From assembly GCA_030323885.1 (NCBI GenBank), contig CM059188.1, positions 112,820,776 through 112,884,775 of the forward strand: a stretch of 64,000 nucleotides of DNA, written 5' to 3'. Numbering within the stretch: the first letter of the stretch is position 1; each line of letters begins with the position of its first letter. Shown in pieces: positions 60,213 through 64,000 of the stretch. A program made the translations under genes and the position numbers. The notes under the pieces are model-generated. The model made no database searches and was not told the origin of the DNA. It worked only from the letters and a program-made list of their open reading frames with translations. The DNA is from Branchipolynoe longqiensis (taxonomy: Eukaryota > Annelida > Polychaeta > Phyllodocida > Polynoidae).

Positions 60213-61205
60213 CTAGTCCCCGATGTCATGAACTGGTCGACCGACAGTGTTGATGATGTCTGCATTCTGGCGGTAGAAGCGCGCAAGTGCGTTCCAGGAT
60301 GACTTGGAAATCCTGGAGAGGATAGCCAGAGCGGCCCTATTGTCGCTGAGTTGGCGGTCAGCATCCTCTATGAAGTCGCTGATGGCAGATCTGTCGATGG
60401 CACCACATGAGGCGAGTATGTGGGCCACATTAAAGATATTAGTTCCGCAGGGACAGCGCTGGAGGTTGGGGACATCAATCCAACGGCGGTAGCCAGTCCT
60501 GAAGCATTTGATGGCGACTTGTGTAGAAGCAGGAAGGCCGACTGGATGGGGGATGTTCGTTCTGACCAGGGTGTACCAGAGCCAGCTTATTGAATAAGGG
60601 TTCCGTACTTGTTCCTTCTGTGTGGCTCGTTCCCAGAGTTTGGTGGTGGCTCGAGAAGCGGCGGCGGCCAGTTTGGTGATGGATGGAAGGATGGCTGTCT
60701 CTACGTCTGCTCGGTTGGCACCAGCTAGAGCGGCATAGTCGGCCTGGTCATTACCATACAGTCCTATATGCGAGGGGACCCATAGCAGGACTGTTTTGAG
60801 GTGTGCCTGATGTCTGGTGAAGATTTTAATATGGATTGCGTCGGCAAGGGAGTGTCGGGCATTTGGGTGGGCGATCTCTTTGATGGCATTCAGAGAGTCG
60901 GTAATGATGATGGCACTTGAGTTGTGGAGGTCTTCGAGGGCCAAGTGAATGGCGGCAAGCTCGGTATCGAGAGTGGAAGCAAAGTCTGACACCCTGGTGG
61001 TGTTCTTTGTGTTGGAGAAGGGGATGAAGATTCCGGCTCCTGCTCTACCCGATGTTGGGTTAAGGGAGCCATCGGTGTAGACAGTCTTTGCGAGAGGAAA
61101 TTCCACCTTCGCCTGAGTTATGGCCTCAAGAGCCAGGGAGTGGAGTTCTGGGGTGGTGTAAGCCGCCTTGGCAGCAACTAGGTTGGTGGTTCGGGTGGCT
61201 TGAGA
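60213..61205 (-). pseudogene. LINE RNase H domain and C-terminal CCHC-like motif
   Basis: Catalytic residues are visible: D in VYTDGSLN, E in LDTELAAIHLAL, D in IIITDSLNAIKEI, and the last D in LYGNDQADYAAL. The C-terminal CPCGTNIFNVAHILASC resembles the metal-binding knuckle at the end of RNase H-bearing LINE proteins. The reading frame opens upstream of the first Met (61106), back to about 61205, where it is one frameshift away from the RT ORF. RNase H removes template RNA during reverse transcription. Confidence 0.87.
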
Positions 61206-64000
61206 GGGCTCAGGGCGAAGTCTGCAATGTGGAGTCCGTGGGAATCCTTGAGGGAGGTGATGGCGTTCTTGAGACGGTAGGAGATGTGAGGGTGACCGCG
61301 GGTCCCATCTCGAAGGTAGGCCGCGGCTCTGCGGATTGTTGTTGAAAGGCCTGAGGAAAGGGTTCTTGTGAGTTGGGTGGTGAGAAGTTGTTTGCCTCGG
61401 AGGTGGAGGGGAGGGAGGCCGGATTCAAGGAGGAGGATCTCGATCCTGGTGGTGCCGGGAACACGGAGGACAAGCCTGGCAGCCCGGTGTTGGATGTTCT
61501 CAAGTTTCCGGAACTCGTTCAAAAAGATCTTGTTCTTGGGTAGTTGAGTTTGGGGGTTGTCAAGCCCGAGGGCTGTGAGAGCGAGTGTGGGCGCAGCGTA
61601 GTTGAAGAGGGAGCGGACTGCCTGGCGGTAGAAGAGTGCGAGTACACTGTCCGGGGCGCCCCAGGAGAAGCCGGAGATCCTCTTCATGAGGAGGAGTCTG
61701 TTGGTCATTCTGGTGGCCAAGTGGCGGCAGAGGGCTCTCATGTTCAGGTCTCGGTCTAGACGGATACCTAGGTAGTCGAAGGTGGAGACCCATTCGATAG
61801 GGGATCCATCTAGGTAGAGGGGGTGAAGTGGTTGACCTCTGAACATGTGCATGAGCTTGGTCTTGGTGGGAGAGATTTTTAGTCCAAGGTGGAGCACCTG
61901 CTCAGCGAGATCCTGTGCATTGATCGCATGGGAGCAGGTGATGGCGATGTCATCTGCGTAGCAGACTATGGTTGTGTCTGTGATCTCTCGGGTGGCTAGG
62001 TCTTGTTTAAGCCTCCTAACGAGAGATGCCATCACTGCATTGAAGAGGAGGGGGCTGAGCACTGCACCCTGGGGGACGCCATTTTTTAGGTTGAGGTAGG
62101 GAGAAGAGGTGCCTTGGACGCATACTCTGGCTCGCCTGTTCTGGAGGTAATTTCGGAGATATGCGAGAGGCCGGCCGGCAATGCCAAGATCAGCCATTGA
62201 TGTCAGTACCATGTTGTGGTCGATGAGCTCAAAGGCTTTCTCGAGGTCAAGGAAGATGATTGCAGTTTCATGTCCAGTACCAAGGCCATAGGAAATGCTC
62301 TCAATGAGGGTGGCGACGGCGTGCTGAGTGCCTCGTCCTCCTCGGTAGCCGATGACCTCCTCAGGTAGGCCAGTAGTGGGGTCTTCTGTGACCATCTGGA
62401 GACGGGCGAGGACAATTCTTTCACTAACCTTCCCGAGGGATTGGAGAAGGGAGATGGGTCTGACTTCGCCCGGGGTTTTCTTGGGGATGGGGATGATATC
62501 AGCATCCTTCCAAGATTGGGGTATGTCCGCATTGTGGAAGATATTGTCGAGGAGGGGGAGGAGAGTTTCCCTGTTAGTGGCAGATAACTTTGTCCATGCA
62601 GTGTTAGGGACTCCGTCGGCTCCCGGGGTTGTCTTCTTTGTGGTTTTGCCTAGGGCTCGGTCAAGCTCAGCCCTGGTCAGGTGGGTGTCAAGATTATCGG
62701 TGGATGGTGTGGCTGTTGAAATGTCTATGAGGTCGGCTCTCCAGGTGGAGTTCCTGGTGAGCGCTTGTTGGTGGGCATAAGGGAGGTTGATTGCAGGGTC
62801 TGTTCTGTCCGTGAACATTTTGTTGTGTTCTGCTGCAATTTGGCCAGGGTATGGGTAGAGTGGGGGGGTAGTGAGTCTCCCCTGGATGCTGTTAAGTTTG
62901 CGCCAGAGTTGTCTGGAGGTGGTGTGAGAGTTTATTTTGGTACACCAGAGTTTCCACTTCCTGTCTGATTCGGCAAGCTCAACATCTTTGGCCCAACTGG
63001 TGGCTATTTTAACGAGATTCTCAGTGCCTCGGTTGGGGTTCGTGCGTAGATTGTAGAGGAGTTTGTTGCAGAATCTTTTTGCTCTCCTCATTGCATTGGA
63101 GGTGGTGCAGCCAGTGTGATTACAGGAGATGGTTTGCTTTATGGTGTCTGTCATTGCTTGGTAAGTGAGTGTTGTGAACTCATCACATGTGGTCGGTGGG
63201 TTCAGATCTATTAATTTTTTTAGACGAAGGTTGAAGGTTGCCCAGTCCGCGTGGTTTAGGTTGAATCTGGGTGATGGTGGGGGGTGGGTGACTTTGGGTG
63301 CATTGGTGTGGAGGAGAGCTGCATGGTGGTTTGAGTATAGTGTTGTGAGCTCCCAGGAAGCTGCGGCTGCAAGGCAGGAGTCGGTGATGCAGAGGTCGAT
63401 TGATGTGCTTGCCCTGTAGGTAGGCGAGCCATCGTTGAGGATAGAATGGGATGTTGAGTCGAGGATCTCTGCTAGGAGGACACAGCCTCGAGGGGAATCG
63501 ATGTTGTTGCGTCCCCAGGAGGAGTGGTGGGTGTTAAAGTCTCCCATGACAACCTGGTGATCTGTGCCGTTACCGAGGGCCCGGAAGATGTGGTTTAGAG
63601 TATAAGTAGTGTTGACAGGGTTGTAAATGTTGTATACATCCATGACGGAGTGTGCTAGGTGGAGACGTATGCGAAGGGTGTCAGCATGAGGGTTGAATCT
63701 GTTGGGTGGGATCTTGGTGGAGTGGATGTGGTTGCTTACTAATGTGGTGGTTCCTCTTGAGGGTCTGCCTGCTGCTGCGCGTCTTACTGTGGGGATGTGG
63801 TATGTGGTGTAGCCTTTGATATGGGGTGGATCGATGAGGAAGGTTTCTTGGAGAAGTGCGACGTCAATTTTCTCTCTTTTTAAGGTGTTGCCAAGAAGAG
63901 CCATCTTGGATTTCAGTCCGGCACAGTTCCAGGAGAGAATGGTTAAAGAGTTGTTAGTGGAACGGGGATGGGAGTGCGGGCTGGTGGGGGCATTATTGTG
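61178..64000 (-). CDS. LINE ORF2: APE endonuclease and reverse transcriptase, N-terminus outside window
   Basis: The frame is open from the right edge to TAG at 61178, more than 930 codons. The first Met (63904) is internal, because ILSWNCAGLKSK upstream of it belongs to the endonuclease. APE motifs are LLQETFL, VMGDFNTHHSSWG and SIDLCITDS. RT motifs include RPISLLQSLGKVSERIVLAR, IIFLDLEKAFELIDHN, NGVPQGAVLSPLLFNAV, the VCYADDIAIT catalytic box and FDYLGIRLDRDLN. Endonuclease and RT look intact, so the copy is young apart from the frameshift that detaches RNase H. The endonuclease nicks target DNA and the RT primes on it. The protein has no host role. Confidence 0.9.
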   Translation of the reverse strand, partial: HNNAPTSPHSHPRSTNNSLTILSWNCAGLKSKMALLGNTLKREKIDVALLQETFLIDPPHIKGYTTYHIPTVRRAAAGRPSRGTTTLVSNHIHSTKIPPNRFNPHADTLRIRLHLAHSVMDVYNIYNPVNTTYTLNHIFRALGNGTDHQVVMGDFNTHHSSWGRNNIDSPRGCVLLAEILDSTSHSILNDGSPTYRASTSIDLCITDSCLAAAASWELTTLYSNHHAALLHTNAPKVTHPPPSPRFNLNHADWATFNLRLKKLIDLNPPTTCDEFTTLTYQAMTDTIKQTISCNHTGCTTSNAMRRAKRFCNKLLYNLRTNPNRGTENLVKIATSWAKDVELAESDRKWKLWCTKINSHTTSRQLWRKLNSIQGRLTTPPLYPYPGQIAAEHNKMFTDRTDPAINLPYAHQQALTRNSTWRADLIDISTATPSTDNLDTHLTRAELDRALGKTTKKTTPGADGVPNTAWTKLSATNRETLLPLLDNIFHNADIPQSWKDADIIPIPKKTPGEVRPISLLQSLGKVSERIVLARLQMVTEDPTTGLPEEVIGYRGGRGTQHAVATLIESISYGLGTGHETAIIFLDLEKAFELIDHNMVLTSMADLGIAGRPLAYLRNYLQNRRARVCVQGTSSPYLNLKNGVPQGAVLSPLLFNAVMASLVRRLKQDLATREITDTTIVCYADDIAITCSHAINAQDLAEQVLHLGLKISPTKTKLMHMFRGQPLHPLYLDGSPIEWVSTFDYLGIRLDRDLNMRALCRHLATRMTNRLLLMKRISGFSWGAPDSVLALFYRQAVRSLFNYAAPTLALTALGLDNPQTQLPKNKIFLNEFRKLENIQHRAARLVLRVPGTTRIEILLLESGLPPLHLRGKQLLTTQLTRTLSSGLSTTIRRAAAYLRDGTRGHPHISYRLKNAITSLKDSHGLHIADFALSPLKPPEPPT

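Larger units (their letters stand above)
60063..64000 (-). mobile_element. LINE-1x (APE-RT-RNase H non-LTR retrotransposon), right edge cut
   Basis: Read on -, the APE endonuclease, RT and RNase H domains run from beyond the window edge to a stop at 60213, followed by about 150 bases of 3' UTR. The RNase H domain points to the I/Nimb-like group of LINEs. One frameshift lies between RT and RNase H. It starts about 0.9 kb upstream of the MSTO1 start codon. Confidence 0.87.

Noticed and set aside
1..64000. CRISPR array, operon, riboswitch or prokaryotic promoter
   Set aside because: The tandem repeats have no unique spacers, genes are intron-split and repeats are eukaryotic SINE/LINE/DIRS types.

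Overview
This is animal nuclear DNA: two spliced protein-coding genes sit in a sea of transposable elements. There is no bacterial-style gene organisation. The repeat set points to a mollusc, most likely a gastropod: tRNA-derived SINEs with tails like TCGTTAAATAAAACAAG, DIRS-type and APE-type retroelements, and many TTAA- or TA-flanked MITEs. The phylum is an inference from repeat style, not proven.

Host genes. (1) A TNFAIP8/TIPE-family gene on the + strand has a proposed 10-codon first exon (15348-15378) just downstream of a 20-bp minisatellite and a CpG-rich promoter-like stretch. A 9.15-kb intron follows, then one large exon (24531-25093). The joined product is 197 aa, the normal family length. 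(2) A complete misato/MSTO1/DML1 gene on the - strand was assembled here from 15 coding exons (59197 down to 28582; 1,719 nt, 572 codons plus stop). Every junction has GT..AG and a matching phase. The two genes converge tail to tail across about 28 kb.

Layout. 1-14400: SINEs, MITEs, a pyrimidine tract and 38-bp and 18-20-bp minisatellites. 14440-25093: TNFAIP8-like gene; its intron is full of SINEs and MITEs. 25094-28490: 3' flank. 28582-59197: MSTO1; about 29 kb of intron is largely transposon. Intron 1 (11 kb) holds a decayed DIRS-like tyrosine-recombinase retrotransposon (50684-56068), a LINE 3' end and tandem repeats. 59770-64000: a SINE and the 3' part of a LINE with APE, RT and RNase H domains, running off the right edge.

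Most unusual item: a 502-bp miniature LTR element (41592-42093) in MSTO1 intron 6. It has 182-bp TG...CA LTRs, a primer-binding site fitting the 3' end of tRNA-His, a 4-bp GTAT target duplication, and a 72-nt tRNA-like cloverleaf with A and B boxes inside each LTR. It is analogous to plant Cassandra elements, which carry 5S rRNA in the LTR. The empty site can be read from a paralogous MITE copy near 3640-3660.

Names used below: SINE-A and SINE-B share one body but have different tRNA-like heads; SINE-M is the unrelated GTCGTTAAATAAAACAAG-tailed SINE; MITE-1 to MITE-8 are local labels for inverted-repeat families. Repeat borders are read by eye and good to about 10 bp unless a target-site duplication is stated.
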